From assembly GCA_963851385.1 (NCBI GenBank), contig CAWKPE010000013.1, positions 186,001-250,000 of the forward strand: a stretch of DNA of 64,000 bases, written 5' to 3'. The stretch's first letter is position 1. The number at the start of each line of letters is the position of its first letter. A program made the position numbers and the translations under genes. Below the pieces are notes generated by a model, which was not told the origin of the DNA, ran no database searches, and worked only from the letters and a program-made list of their open reading frames with translations. This DNA comes from CAWEFA01 sp963851385 (lineage in GTDB: Bacteria; Bacteroidota; Bacteroidia; Bacteroidales; DTGW01). Shown here piece by piece: positions 23,697 to 31,910 of the stretch.

Positions 23697-23805
23697 TGCC
23701 TCTATAAAAACGTCAAACTTTAAAAAATATGAATATCGAATGAGGAATATCGAATGTAGAATTTTAAAGCTCAGTCATTTCGAATTTTATAAATAAGTTA
23801 GTTTT

Positions 23806-23953
23806 CTAAGAAGCTGTTTTGGAATTTGTGTTTCTTAGTGTTTTAGTGTCATTGTGGCAAAAAAATATAGCCACCAAGACACCAAATCACAAAGATTTCA
23901 CCAAGAAGAATAAAAGAAATGCCATAAATCAAAAATCCAAAACAGCTTCCAAG
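23806..23953. repeat. ~148-bp imperfect palindrome (large hairpin repeat)
   Basis: The outer arms GAAGCTGTTTTGGA (23810-23823) and TCCAAAACAGCTTC (23936-23949) are a perfect 14-bp inverted repeat. Inner arms built from TAGTGTTTTAGTGTC and GACACCAAATCACAAAG words pair at about 15 of 18 positions, and a further GTGGC/GCCAC pair closes the centre around an A-rich loop. No coding potential. It lies between convergent genes. Similar CACAAAG/CTTTGTG palindromes recur at 26.0, 26.7, 28.2 and 31.15 kb. Confidence 0.75.
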
Positions 23954-23966
23954 AAACAATAAATAA

Positions 23967-24863
23967 TCAATCCAGTACTTTCTTTACCTTTTCCAACGCC
24001 AAATCACAATTTGCCTGGGTCTTTCCAACAAGCACTATTATGTAATTTTTGTAACTAATGCAATTAACCTGATTTGATTTATAGTCGATAAATGAAAAAC
24101 CATTATCGGTCATTTTAAAAATGGTTTCTTTATCGGCTTCCTTCATTTTTGTCAATGCCTCTGATAATCGAAATGATGCTGTTGCTTCAGTTTCATATTT
24201 CATAATAATAATCTGAGTTTCAGGTGTGGAAAATGAAATTCCTTCATTAAAAGTAAAAGAATTTCCTGGAACAAACCTGTAAACATTACTTAACCCGATA
24301 TTTCCCTTTAGATATTTAATATATCCATTTATAATATCTGATTTTCTAAAGTCGGTTACAATTAAAGGTGGCTGTGAAATTAAAAGTATTTTGTTATTTA
24401 TATTTATCGCAAGCTCCCGGAAAACAGATGCCAGAGAGTCCTTGTATTCTGATGCGGATATAACCGTAACGAAATTTTCTTTCCAGAGAGCAGCATAGTA
24501 ATCAATAAAGACTCCTTCTGTGCCGGCATTAAATGGTTTTCCATCACCATTAAGATAAAAAGTATATGCTCCATAGGCAGCAGCCGAATCATTCATTTCA
24601 AATATCTCAACCTGAATTTGATTGTTGTTTTTATCTGAATAATTTGCTGTAGCTACCTGTTTAAACCCATATTCCATGAATATTTCAGCACCTCCGTCAA
24701 TATAAGTGAACAATTCATCACCTTTAAAGACTCTTATTGAATCAGCTATCTTACAGTTTTTGAGTTCATTATTTTTTGGCAATAGATTTTTTAAATCAGC
24801 AGAGGACACTGAAGTTATGCTTAGAAAAGTTAAGAATAATAGTGTTACTAGGTTTCTAATCAT
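23967..24863 (-). CDS. Exported DUF6599-type protein
   Basis: 298-residue protein with a clear signal peptide (MIRNLVTLLFLTFLSITSVSSA) and no lipobox cysteine, so it is periplasmic or secreted. The body matches the DUF6599 family as I know it: GDELFTYIDGGAEIFMEYGFKQ, followed by FEMNDSAAAYGAYTFY. Function is unknown; the family occurs next to exported oxidoreductases and DUF362 proteins. Here a DUF362 protein gene is directly upstream on the same strand (93-base gap), which supports a shared envelope process. Confidence 0.75.
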   Translation of the reverse strand: MIRNLVTLLFLTFLSITSVSSADLKNLLPKNNELKNCKIADSIRVFKGDELFTYIDGGAEIFMEYGFKQVATANYSDKNNNQIQVEIFEMNDSAAAYGAYTFYLNGDGKPFNAGTEGVFIDYYAALWKENFVTVISASEYKDSLASVFRELAININNKILLISQPPLIVTDFRKSDIINGYIKYLKGNIGLSNVYRFVPGNSFTFNEGISFSTPETQIIIMKYETEATASFRLSEALTKMKEADKETIFKMTDNGFSFIDYKSNQVNCISYKNYIIVLVGKTQANCDLALEKVKKVLD

Positions 24864-24956
24864 TTTAAATATGAATTAAGTTATAATGAGTTTAGCAGAG
24901 AAAATGAAAGTTTTGAAAGGTTACATTGCAATGTTTTAATATTAGTATAGGTAATG

Positions 24957-25883
24957 TTAAATGGCAACTTCCTTAATAATCAAATTTTTTATATCCATTT
25001 TTCCTATTCCATTCTTGTATGCTAAAACAGTTGTACGAATATCTTCAGGACGGAAATCCAACAGGGTGCTGCCATAAGCATCCATTGCTACGGGATCAGT
25101 ACCTGCATAAACTTTTTGGGGTTTAATCATTACTCCTGGACCAAAAGGACCATTTGTCTTTAATACTTCGGTAGCGTCTGAAATGCACAAATCTGGTTTT
25201 CTTACCAGGTTTACATCAGCTATACATTGTGCAAGGAATTCAGTATTTACTGTTCCATTTGATGTTTGAGGTCCTGAATGAAAAAATTTAGTTGTGTCAT
25301 GGTTACATGCTCCCATATAATTTTTGAGGCAATTGGTGAACATGGTATCTGAATGATGCTTGCTTATTGCAATATTTATAAATACTTCACAATCGAATAA
25401 ATCTTTAATAATATTTGCTTTTTTCAGCGAAATGCCTTTTGGAATTTCTGTTTCTTTGAATTCGCCGGAATTACTTTTTACAGAACTTATAAGATTTTCG
25501 AAATTACTTGACTTTGGATTTTTCTCATAATAGTTTTTCATGTGATTAACAAGATAAGTAATGTCTTTAACTCCGGCATCATTAAGCATTTTTAAAACGG
25601 CCAGAACAATTTCAGGATTTACATAGGTTCCAGGTCTTGTCCATTGTCCTGTGAAATTAACCAGTAAGCCAACCTTTGATCCGTTTTTTGCATATTTACC
25701 TATACCTCCTAACTGGTCAACAGCCTTAATTGTATTTTCAAAGTAATTATTTCCGGTAACGACTGAAATATCAATTGCACCTGTATTAAAAATATTACCT
25801 TTTGCAATTTCAGGAAGCAATGCAATTCCTGCACCTATCACAATTCCTTTTTTTAGAAAATCTCTGCGGTTGAAATTTGACAT
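24957..25883 (-). CDS. DUF362 protein with twin-arginine signal
   Basis: 308-residue DUF362 family protein exported by the Tat route. The N-terminus has the twin-arginine motif NRRDFLKKG followed by IVIGAGIALLPEIA. The fold core includes NFTGQWTRPGTYVNPEIV, FINIAISKHHSDTMFTNCLK and the C-terminal VYAGTDPVAMDAYGSTLL. Tat export implies folding, possibly with a cofactor, before transport. No ferredoxin-like cysteine cluster is visible, unlike some DUF362 proteins. Function is unknown. It is followed on the same strand by the DUF6599 gene. Confidence 0.8.
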   Translation of the reverse strand: MSNFNRRDFLKKGIVIGAGIALLPEIAKGNIFNTGAIDISVVTGNNYFENTIKAVDQLGGIGKYAKNGSKVGLLVNFTGQWTRPGTYVNPEIVLAVLKMLNDAGVKDITYLVNHMKNYYEKNPKSSNFENLISSVKSNSGEFKETEIPKGISLKKANIIKDLFDCEVFINIAISKHHSDTMFTNCLKNYMGACNHDTTKFFHSGPQTSNGTVNTEFLAQCIADVNLVRKPDLCISDATEVLKTNGPFGPGVMIKPQKVYAGTDPVAMDAYGSTLLDFRPEDIRTTVLAYKNGIGKMDIKNLIIKEVAI

Positions 25884-26019
25884 AGAAAGAAGAATTTTTA
25901 TAATACAAATTAATTATATGCTGTATGTTTTAATAAAGTTAAAGATAAGAAAAAAACGTTTTTGTATAATAGTTAAATGTTAACGAGTTGTTAAGAGAAG
26001 GATGTTTTAAAAGGTTTAA

Positions 26020-26135
26020 ATTATTTCACGCAAAGACAACAAATAAAAGAAGTAAAGGTCGCAAAGTATTGACTACTTCTTAGGTAATCTTTGCGCTCTT
26101 TGTGAAGCACTTTGCGAACTTTACGCGAGATTGAA
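26020..26135. repeat. CACGCAAAGAC / CTTTGCG palindromic repeat
   Basis: CACGCAAAG and GTCGCAAAGT words in the left half face CTTTGCGCTCTTTGTG and ACTTTGCGAACTTTACGCG in the right half, forming an imperfect hairpin of about 100 bases. It occupies the 289-base gap between two minus-strand genes. Nothing coding is visible. Confidence 0.65.
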
Positions 26136-26172
26136 ATTTTAAACGCTTTTAAAAAGTTAATATGCACCAATG

Positions 26173-26610
26173 TTATTCTTCAATAATAGCAATCTTAATA
26201 ATTTTATCACCGGCACGAATTTTATCAATCACATCCAGGCCTTCATAGACCTTGCCAAAACAAGTATGTTGTCTGTCCAGGTGTTGTGTGTTTTTGCGAT
26301 TGTGGCAAATAAAAAACTGTGAACCTCCTGTATCTCTTCCCGCGTGAGCCATTGAAAGCACGCCGTGGTCGTGGTACTGGTTGCCACCTGTCAATTCGCA
26401 TTTTATAGTATAACCGGGACCACCAGCACCATTTCCAATTGGACAACCTCCCTGGATTACAAATTCAGGAATCACCCTGTGGAAAGCAAGTCCATTGTAG
26501 AATCCCTGTTTACTAAGTTTTACAAAATTGTCAACCGTGTTTGGGGCATCTTTTTCAAAAAAGTTGACTTTCATTATGCCCTTCTCTGTGTGAATTTCTG
26601 CTTGAATCAT
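26173..26610 (-). CDS. Cyclophilin-type peptidyl-prolyl isomerase
   Basis: 145-residue cytoplasmic cyclophilin with no signal peptide. Active-site elements are visible: AFHRVIPEFVIQGG (the catalytic Arg of FHRV and the QGG loop), LSMAHAGRDTGGSQFFIC and HLDRQHTCFGKVYEG. It catalyses cis-trans isomerisation of peptidyl-proline bonds and assists protein folding. Length is minimal for the family but complete. It is flanked on both sides by palindromic repeats, so it is probably transcribed alone. Confidence 0.93.
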   Translation of the reverse strand: MIQAEIHTEKGIMKVNFFEKDAPNTVDNFVKLSKQGFYNGLAFHRVIPEFVIQGGCPIGNGAGGPGYTIKCELTGGNQYHDHGVLSMAHAGRDTGGSQFFICHNRKNTQHLDRQHTCFGKVYEGLDVIDKIRAGDKIIKIAIIEE

Positions 26611-26654
26611 ATTAATGTTTTAATTTATTTAAATTTTTTGTTTCAATTTAGGAC

Positions 26655-26780
26655 TTTTAAAATTTCACGCTAAGACCGCTAAGTTTCGATAAATATCGGA
26701 ATTGCAAAGTCCGCAAAATTCTTGCAATGTAGACTTTACGCTCTTCACATTTTTTCTTTGCGAACCTTTGAGTGAACGAA
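26655..26780. repeat. CACGCTAAGACCGC / CTTTGCGAACC palindromic repeat
   Basis: Left words CACGCTAAGACCGCTAAG and GCAAAGTCCGCAAAA face right words GTAGACTTTACGCTC and CTTTGCGAACCTTTGAGTG. The centre carries TTTCGATAAATATCGGAA, itself a small palindrome. Same family as the copies at 23.8, 26.05, 28.2 and 31.15 kb. Confidence 0.6.
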
Positions 26781-26789
26781 TCTTTGGAT

Positions 26790-28142
26790 TTATTTTAATC
26801 TCTCTAATTTCTTCAACGCTTTATTGTATTTCCCGTCCCGTGTATATTTAATTATTTCCTCAGTTTCCTTTTTCTCTGTTGCATTGTTTGTTAGTGTGAG
26901 CAATTCATAAAGTTTATCTAATGCTTCTTGCTTTTTTTGATGTTCTAAGCATTCTTCTGCAAGCTTAATAATGTCTTTTCTGCTGTAATTGTTAGCTTTT
27001 AAATCAGCTTTCAGGGAATCATTCAATTCAACATTTTCATTGGTAATGGTAACCCCGGTAGCTTTTCCCTGCAATGCTTCTTCCACTTTCCGGTTTTTTG
27101 CGTTTATGCTTGAAGAAGATCCAGTAACAATAGATTTCTTTTGTACCCCATAACCAACCACAACAACTTCATTCAAAGCCGTAACCTCTTCTTGAAGAGT
27201 GATTGAAATATCTTGTTTATTTAAAACAGCCAATTCCTGGTTTTTATAACCGACATAACTTATGCTGAGTACATCATTTGGATTATCATGTTCTATTGTA
27301 AATCGGCCATTTAAGTCTGTTACTGTTCCTTTAGTCGTGCCTTTGATTATTATATTTACACCTTGCAAAGTAACACCATTTTCGTCAGTTACTTTACCGG
27401 AAATATATTTACCGGAAGCTATTTGGTCTTTGTAATATTCAATTTTCGCTCCTTTATCTTTTAAATCTTCAGTTTTTATCTGCTTTAATTCACTTCTTTC
27501 TGAAAGAGAATTATCAGCAGACATAGCTATTGGCGATGATTCAACTATAGTATCACGAGTTTTTACTTTTGAACATTGCACATTCCCGGCCTTTTTTGAT
27601 TCATCGTCATAGTGAATGTGCGACATAGTAACTGTACTGATAGGATTAATTTTTGCTGAAACAGGAACCTGGGATTTTTTCTTTTCTTCCCGTTTTAAAA
27701 CTGGCGCGAAATTTTCTTTTTGTTCCTTTTTTACTTCAGTTTTTTCTTTAGAGGATGAAATCTTTTCAGGTATATTCTGCGCGACAGGTTTAAAAGGCTT
27801 TTCATTAATGTGATAAATAATAACTGAAATTCCAATTATTAGCAGAATAGAAGCTGCAACAGCAATTTTTTGATAAAGAGGAATAATTTTTCTTTTCGGT
27901 TTATTTTTTACCAAATTTTCATAAATGCGTTGTTTTAATTCAGATTCAATACCAACAAGCGAACCGGTATCTTTGAGTTCTGAAATCCCGTCCAGTAAAT
28001 CACTACATATTTCGCAACCGGCTATGTGATTTTCAATAACAAAGTTTTCTTCTTTAGATAAAACTCCTTTGTAATAAAGTTGAAGTTTATCTATTGAAGG
28101 ACAATGTCCGTTATGCGTAATATGTTGCCAGTTTTTCTTCAA
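26790..28142 (-). CDS. Anti-sigma factor fused to a SusC-like carboxypeptidase-regulatory/plug module
   Basis: 450-residue membrane protein. Residues ~10-55 form a zf-HC2 anti-sigma domain with the zinc ligands H...C..C (ENHIAGCEICSDLLDG). A single membrane helix follows (IAVAASILLIIGISVIIYHI, ~85-110). After a lysine-rich linker comes a CarboxypepD_reg-like domain (GKVTDENGVTLQGVNIIIKG...) ending in LNEVVVVGYGVQKKSIVTGS, the motif that normally leads into the plug of SusC TonB receptors. The C-terminal ~70 residues are helical and charged, possibly TPR-like. The ECF sigma gene lies upstream on the same strand, so it should hold that sigma factor. Receptor-type plug sequence without a barrel is unusual. 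Confidence 0.85.
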   Translation of the reverse strand: MKKNWQHITHNGHCPSIDKLQLYYKGVLSKEENFVIENHIAGCEICSDLLDGISELKDTGSLVGIESELKQRIYENLVKNKPKRKIIPLYQKIAVAASILLIIGISVIIYHINEKPFKPVAQNIPEKISSSKEKTEVKKEQKENFAPVLKREEKKKSQVPVSAKINPISTVTMSHIHYDDESKKAGNVQCSKVKTRDTIVESSPIAMSADNSLSERSELKQIKTEDLKDKGAKIEYYKDQIASGKYISGKVTDENGVTLQGVNIIIKGTTKGTVTDLNGRFTIEHDNPNDVLSISYVGYKNQELAVLNKQDISITLQEEVTALNEVVVVGYGVQKKSIVTGSSSSINAKNRKVEEALQGKATGVTITNENVELNDSLKADLKANNYSRKDIIKLAEECLEHQKKQEALDKLYELLTLTNNATEKKETEEIIKYTRDGKYNKALKKLERLK

Positions 28143-28189
28143 AGATTTATCATTTTAAATGAATTGTTGAAGCTATATAAAGCCTTGTT

Positions 28190-28290
28190 TGAGAGACTTT
28201 GTGTATACCTTTGAGTCCTTTGTGTTAAATGATTTTTATTGTACCACAAAGTAACACGACGTATATCACAAAGTACCACAAAGGAATTAG
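28190..28290. repeat. CCTTTGTG / CACAAAG palindromic repeat between sigma and anti-sigma genes
   Basis: CTTTGTGTATACCTTTGAGTCC and CTTTGTGTTAAATG face TACCACAAAGTAACACGACG and TATCACAAAGTACCACAAAGG around a T-rich centre. It sits in the 173-base gap inside the presumed sigma / anti-sigma operon, where it could attenuate or stabilise the transcript. Confidence 0.6.
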
Positions 28291-28315
28291 CTATTATCTT
28301 TATAAATATCATTAT

Positions 28316-28936
28316 TTAATTATTTAACAAATAATAAAAAACTAACCATATCAACAATTCACTATTTTTTAAAAGAATATTCTTTAAATTTCTTTTCCCA
28401 TTTTGTATGTGGCTTTTCACTTCATTCATTGAATAACCGGTAATTTCAGCCACTTCTTTATAACTTTTTTCATTTAAATAAAACAATTCAATGCATTGCT
28501 TTTGTTCATTATCGAGAGTTCCAATAGCATTTTGCAATTGTTCAATTTTAAATTCATGGTTGTCTTCATTTTCAGGATGCAAAAGAGCAGAATTTTCCAT
28601 ATTTTTTTGGAACTCTTTTTTCTCGTCAAGTGTAATAATTTCAATACCTTTTTCAGATCGAAGCTGCATTAGGCATGTATTCTTTGTTACCACATGCAGC
28701 CAGCTTTTAAAATTGCGAACCTCGAAACGTTTGAGATTACTGGTTAATTTTTCAAATACCTGCATGGAAATATCTTTTGATTTCTCTTCATTTTTTATAT
28801 ATTTCATGCAAACCAGGAAAACAAAACGGATATACCTGCTATAAAGCTCCTCCAGGTACTCATTTTTCTCTTCCTTACAGAAAGCCTTTACTAGTTCCTC
28901 ATCAGCTAATGCCCTTATTTTCTGCCGTTCAAACAA
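28316..28936 (-). CDS. ECF (RpoE-type) RNA polymerase sigma factor
   Basis: 206-residue sigma-70 family factor. Region 2 spans residues ~25-90 (LYSRYIRFVFLVCMKYIKNE...SMQVFEKLTSNLKRF, then FKSWLHVVTKNTCL). Region 4 spans ~135-190 (LDNEQKQCIELFYLNEKSYK and the helix-turn-helix EIAGY-like EITGYSMNEVKSHIQNGKRN). The last ~15 residues (LLIWLVFYYLLNN) are hydrophobic, an unusual tail that could tether it to the membrane. It should direct polymerase to envelope or stress genes. The anti-sigma gene is next on the same strand and a VWA surface protein is divergent, with starts ~115 bases apart. Confidence 0.9.
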   Translation of the reverse strand: MFERQKIRALADEELVKAFCKEEKNEYLEELYSRYIRFVFLVCMKYIKNEEKSKDISMQVFEKLTSNLKRFEVRNFKSWLHVVTKNTCLMQLRSEKGIEIITLDEKKEFQKNMENSALLHPENEDNHEFKIEQLQNAIGTLDNEQKQCIELFYLNEKSYKEVAEITGYSMNEVKSHIQNGKRNLKNILLKNSELLIWLVFYYLLNN

Positions 28937-29050
28937 ATCAGATTTTTTTCAACAGTTTTTATGGAAAATGCAAATTCGCTGCATCATTATATCAGATTCA
29001 AAAATATTCAAAAAACAGTACGGAAAATTAAACCTTTTAAATTTAAAAAT

Positions 29051-30952
29051 ATGGAAACAATAAAATTAATCAAAGTAAAGCAAAATGCCTTTTTAAAATT
29101 GGCTTTTGTATTATTTGCAATTGCATTAATTGCAATGGGATTGAAATCTGAACGTATAGTTAGCGGTAAAGTAACAGACGCAAGTGGAACTGCCTTGCCT
29201 GGTGTAAACGTAGTAATAAAAGGAACATCAAATGGCACTGTGACAGATGTGGATGGGAAATACGAAATTAAAGTTCCTGATAGGAAATGTATCCTGGTGT
29301 TTTCTTATGTGGGTTATGAAGCACAGGAAATAGAAGTATCAGAAAAAAATGTGGTTAATATTACACTGAAAGAAAGTACTAAACAGCTTAATGAAGTTGT
29401 TGTAGTGGGCTATGGCGTGCAAAAAAAATGCCTTGTAACCGGGGCATATGCTAATACGTCTATGCGCTCTGAATGTAAGGATAAAGCGAATTATAATCCG
29501 ATTTATCTAGATCCTAGTACAGAAAGTTATTCAAAAATCAATGAAAACGGTTTTAAGAATGCAAAGATTGATCCTCTTTCTACTTTTTCAATTGATGTGG
29601 ACAGGGCATCTTACAGCAATATTCGCAGGTTTATCAACCAGGGAGAGCTGCCTCCGGCCGATGCAGTCAGAATAGAAGAAATGGTGAATTATTTCGAATA
29701 CGATTATCCGCAGCCGACTGACGAACATCCTTTCTCAATTAATACTGAATATTCAGAATGTCCCTGGCAGAAAGATCACAAAATACTTCATATTGGAATC
29801 CAGGGTAAAAAAATTTCCACAGAAAATTTGCCTCCAAGCAACCTCGTTTTCCTTCTTGATGTTTCAGGATCGATGGCTGAACCTAATAAACTTCCATTGG
29901 TAAAGGCTGCTTTTAAGCTTCTTGTGAATAATCTTCGCGAAAAAGACAGGGTTGCAATAGTGGTTTATGCAGGTGCTGCCGGCATTGTATTACCCTCGAC
30001 AAAAGGTTCACAAAAAGATAAAATTATTGATGCTATCAATTCATTGGTTGCAAGAGGTTCAACAGCAGGCGGTGAAGGAATTACACTTGCCTACAAAGTT
30101 GCCTGGGAAAACTTCATTAAAAATGGCAATAATCGCGTGATACTTGCAACTGACGGTGATTTTAATGTTGGAATATCCAATGAAAATGAACTGGAGAATT
30201 TTATTGTTGAAAAAAGGAAGACGGGAATATTTCTTACCTGCCTGGGATTTGGAATGGGAAATTATAAAGATTCGAAAATTGAAATCCTTGCCGATAAGGG
30301 AAACGGCAATTACGATTATATTGATGATTTAATGGAAGCGAATAAAGTTTTTGTAAATGAATTTGGAGGAACGTTATTTACTATTGCGAAAGATGTAAAA
30401 ATCCAGATTGAGTTTAATCCTGCAAAAGTACAATCATACCGGCTTGTAGGATATGAAAAAAGGTTGTTGAACAACGAGGATTTCAAAGACGATACCAAGG
30501 ATGCCGGCGAATTAGGTTCCGGACACACCGTTACTGCAGTTTATGAAATTATCCCGGTTGGAGTAAAAAGCAAATATACTCCTGATGTTGATCCTTTAAA
30601 ATATCAGAACAAGAAAACTGAAAATGACGAAGCATCCGATGAAATTGCCACTGTAAGGTTTCGTTATAAAAAACCTGATGGCGATAAAAGTATCGAGATG
30701 GTACATCCAATTGCAGACAAATGCAAAACATTTGAAACAGCTTCGGATAACATAAGGTTTTCATCTGCTGTTACAATGTTTGGAATGATTTTAAGAAATT
30801 CAGAATTTAAAGGCACCAGCTCTTTCCAGGATGTTGCTGATATTGCCGACAACGCAAGAGGAAAAGATAAAGATGGCTACAGAGGTGAATTTGTGAGGTT
30901 GGTTAAATTGACAAGCGGATTTAAATTGAGTGCTAACCAGGAAGTGGAATAA
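29051..30952 (+). CDS. VWA-domain surface protein (YfbK-like) with SusC-like N-terminal module
   Basis: 633-residue exported protein. I chose the ATG at 29051 because it directly precedes the signal peptide (NAFLKLAFVLFAIALIAMG); an in-frame ATG at 28961 would add 30 charged residues. Next comes a CarboxypepD_reg-like domain (SGKVTDASGTALPGVNVVIKG) ending in LNEVVVVGYGVQKK, nearly identical to that of the neighbouring anti-sigma protein. Then follow the vWF_A N-terminal region (FSIDVDRASYSNIRRFINQG), the VWA domain with MIDAS motif LLDVSGSM, and a C-terminal DUF3520-like region. It likely binds a ligand or protein at the cell envelope. Divergent from the sigma gene, it is a plausible target of that regulon. 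Confidence 0.88.
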   Translation: METIKLIKVKQNAFLKLAFVLFAIALIAMGLKSERIVSGKVTDASGTALPGVNVVIKGTSNGTVTDVDGKYEIKVPDRKCILVFSYVGYEAQEIEVSEKNVVNITLKESTKQLNEVVVVGYGVQKKCLVTGAYANTSMRSECKDKANYNPIYLDPSTESYSKINENGFKNAKIDPLSTFSIDVDRASYSNIRRFINQGELPPADAVRIEEMVNYFEYDYPQPTDEHPFSINTEYSECPWQKDHKILHIGIQGKKISTENLPPSNLVFLLDVSGSMAEPNKLPLVKAAFKLLVNNLREKDRVAIVVYAGAAGIVLPSTKGSQKDKIIDAINSLVARGSTAGGEGITLAYKVAWENFIKNGNNRVILATDGDFNVGISNENELENFIVEKRKTGIFLTCLGFGMGNYKDSKIEILADKGNGNYDYIDDLMEANKVFVNEFGGTLFTIAKDVKIQIEFNPAKVQSYRLVGYEKRLLNNEDFKDDTKDAGELGSGHTVTAVYEIIPVGVKSKYTPDVDPLKYQNKKTENDEASDEIATVRFRYKKPDGDKSIEMVHPIADKCKTFETASDNIRFSSAVTMFGMILRNSEFKGTSSFQDVADIADNARGKDKDGYRGEFVRLVKLTSGFKLSANQEVE

Positions 30953-31010
30953 TTGAGAATTGAAAATTGAGAATTGAAAATTAGAAAAACTGAAGTACTG
31001 AATAAAAAAG

Positions 31011-31045
31011 CCTCGAAAGTGCAAAAGCTTTTGAGGTTTTTTTTT
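31011..31045 (+). terminator. Rho-independent terminator after the VWA gene
   Basis: CCTCGAAAG (31011-31019) pairs with CTTTTGAGG (31028-31036) with one G-T wobble around an 8-base loop, followed by nine T residues (31037-31045). An AATTGAGAATTGAAA tandem stretch lies just before it at about 30952-30985. Confidence 0.85.
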
Positions 31046-31119
31046 GTTTTTATTAGTGTCTGTCTTCAAAGTCAGTATTTAACTTCGTTGACCAAGTTCA
31101 CGTATAGTTTTAGCGGTAG

Positions 31120-31245
31120 AGATGCTCTTTAGCGTTCTCGCAAAGCACGCAAAGTTTATACTAAGAACGCAGAGAAAATAAAAGTAAGTCAAAGCTTTGT
31201 GGTCTCTGCTATTTTCTTAGCGGTCTTTGCGTGAAACATTTCTTT
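31120..31245. repeat. TCGCAAAGCACGCAAAG / CTTTGCGTGAAAC palindromic repeat
   Basis: GCGTTCTCGCAAAGCACGCAAAG and AAGAACGCAGAGAAAATA on the left face CTCTGCTATTTTCTTAGCGG and TCTTTGCGTGAAAC on the right, so the whole element can fold into one long imperfect hairpin. It fills most of the 369-base gap before ruvX together with the terminator. Fifth copy of the family in this window. Confidence 0.65.
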
Positions 31246-31321
31246 AAGATTACATGAAAATAAATCACATGACATACCTGAATAGTTACTAATTTTGTGA
31301 GAAGTTAATTCTTAAAAAATA

Positions 31322-31744
31322 ATGAGCAGAATTCTTGCATTGGATTACGGAACAAAAAGAGTTGGCATTGCAGTTACCGATATGCTTCAAATTACTGCCA
31401 ACGGACTGATAACTGTTGCAGAAAAAGAGATTTGGAATTTCCTTGCTGATTATTTTGCTAAAGAAAAAGTTGATTGTGTTGTGATAGGTTACCCGGTTCA
31501 GTCAAGTGGTAAAGGTTCGGAATCACTAAGGGTTATAAATCCGTTTATTAAAAAATTTAAAATTAAGTATCCTGAAATTCCTATCGAATTAGCAGATGAA
31601 AGGTTTACTTCAAAAATAGCACATCAGGCAATGATTACAGGTGGATTGAAAAAGAAAGACCGGCAGAACAAAAGCCTGGTTGATACAATTAGTGCGGCTA
31701 TTATATTGCAAGGATATTTGGAAGCCAGAAGACTAAAAAGCTAA
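31322..31744 (+). CDS. ruvX: Putative pre-16S rRNA nuclease / Holliday junction resolvase YqgF
   Basis: 140-residue YqgF/RuvX protein of the RNase H fold. It starts RILALDYGTKRVGIAVTD (first acidic residue of the active site), contains CVVIGYPVQSSGKGSES, then LADERFTSKIAHQAM and the C-terminal KKDRQNKSLVDTISAAIILQ. The family trims the 5' end of 16S rRNA and has been proposed to resolve recombination junctions. Length is standard. A TAATTTTG box at 31290-31297 could be its -7 element. Confidence 0.92.
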   Translation: MSRILALDYGTKRVGIAVTDMLQITANGLITVAEKEIWNFLADYFAKEKVDCVVIGYPVQSSGKGSESLRVINPFIKKFKIKYPEIPIELADERFTSKIAHQAMITGGLKKKDRQNKSLVDTISAAIILQGYLEARRLKS

Positions 31745-31810
31745 TGTACAGATGTGCAAATGTGCAAAAAGACAAAAACATAAATGTATACATAATACTA
31801 ATATAATTTG

Positions 31811-31863
31811 CAAATCTTCAAATCTTCAAATCTTCAAATCTTCAAATCTTCAAATCTTCAAAT
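31811..31863. repeat. 8-bp tandem repeat CAAATCTT, 6.6 copies
   Basis: CAAATCTT is repeated six full times without error plus a partial seventh. An 8-base unit is not a multiple of three, so slippage would shift any frame read through it. It lies upstream of the FtsE-type gene and could only be coding if translation began at an unlikely earlier start. Confidence 0.95.
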
Positions 31864-31910
31864 TGTTTAATATTACTTTTATCCCGATATTTGAAAATAA
31901 ATTTATAACA

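Noticed and set aside
31811..31863. CRISPR-like array
   Set aside because: The 8-bp units are directly adjacent without spacers and no cas genes are nearby; it is a simple tandem repeat.
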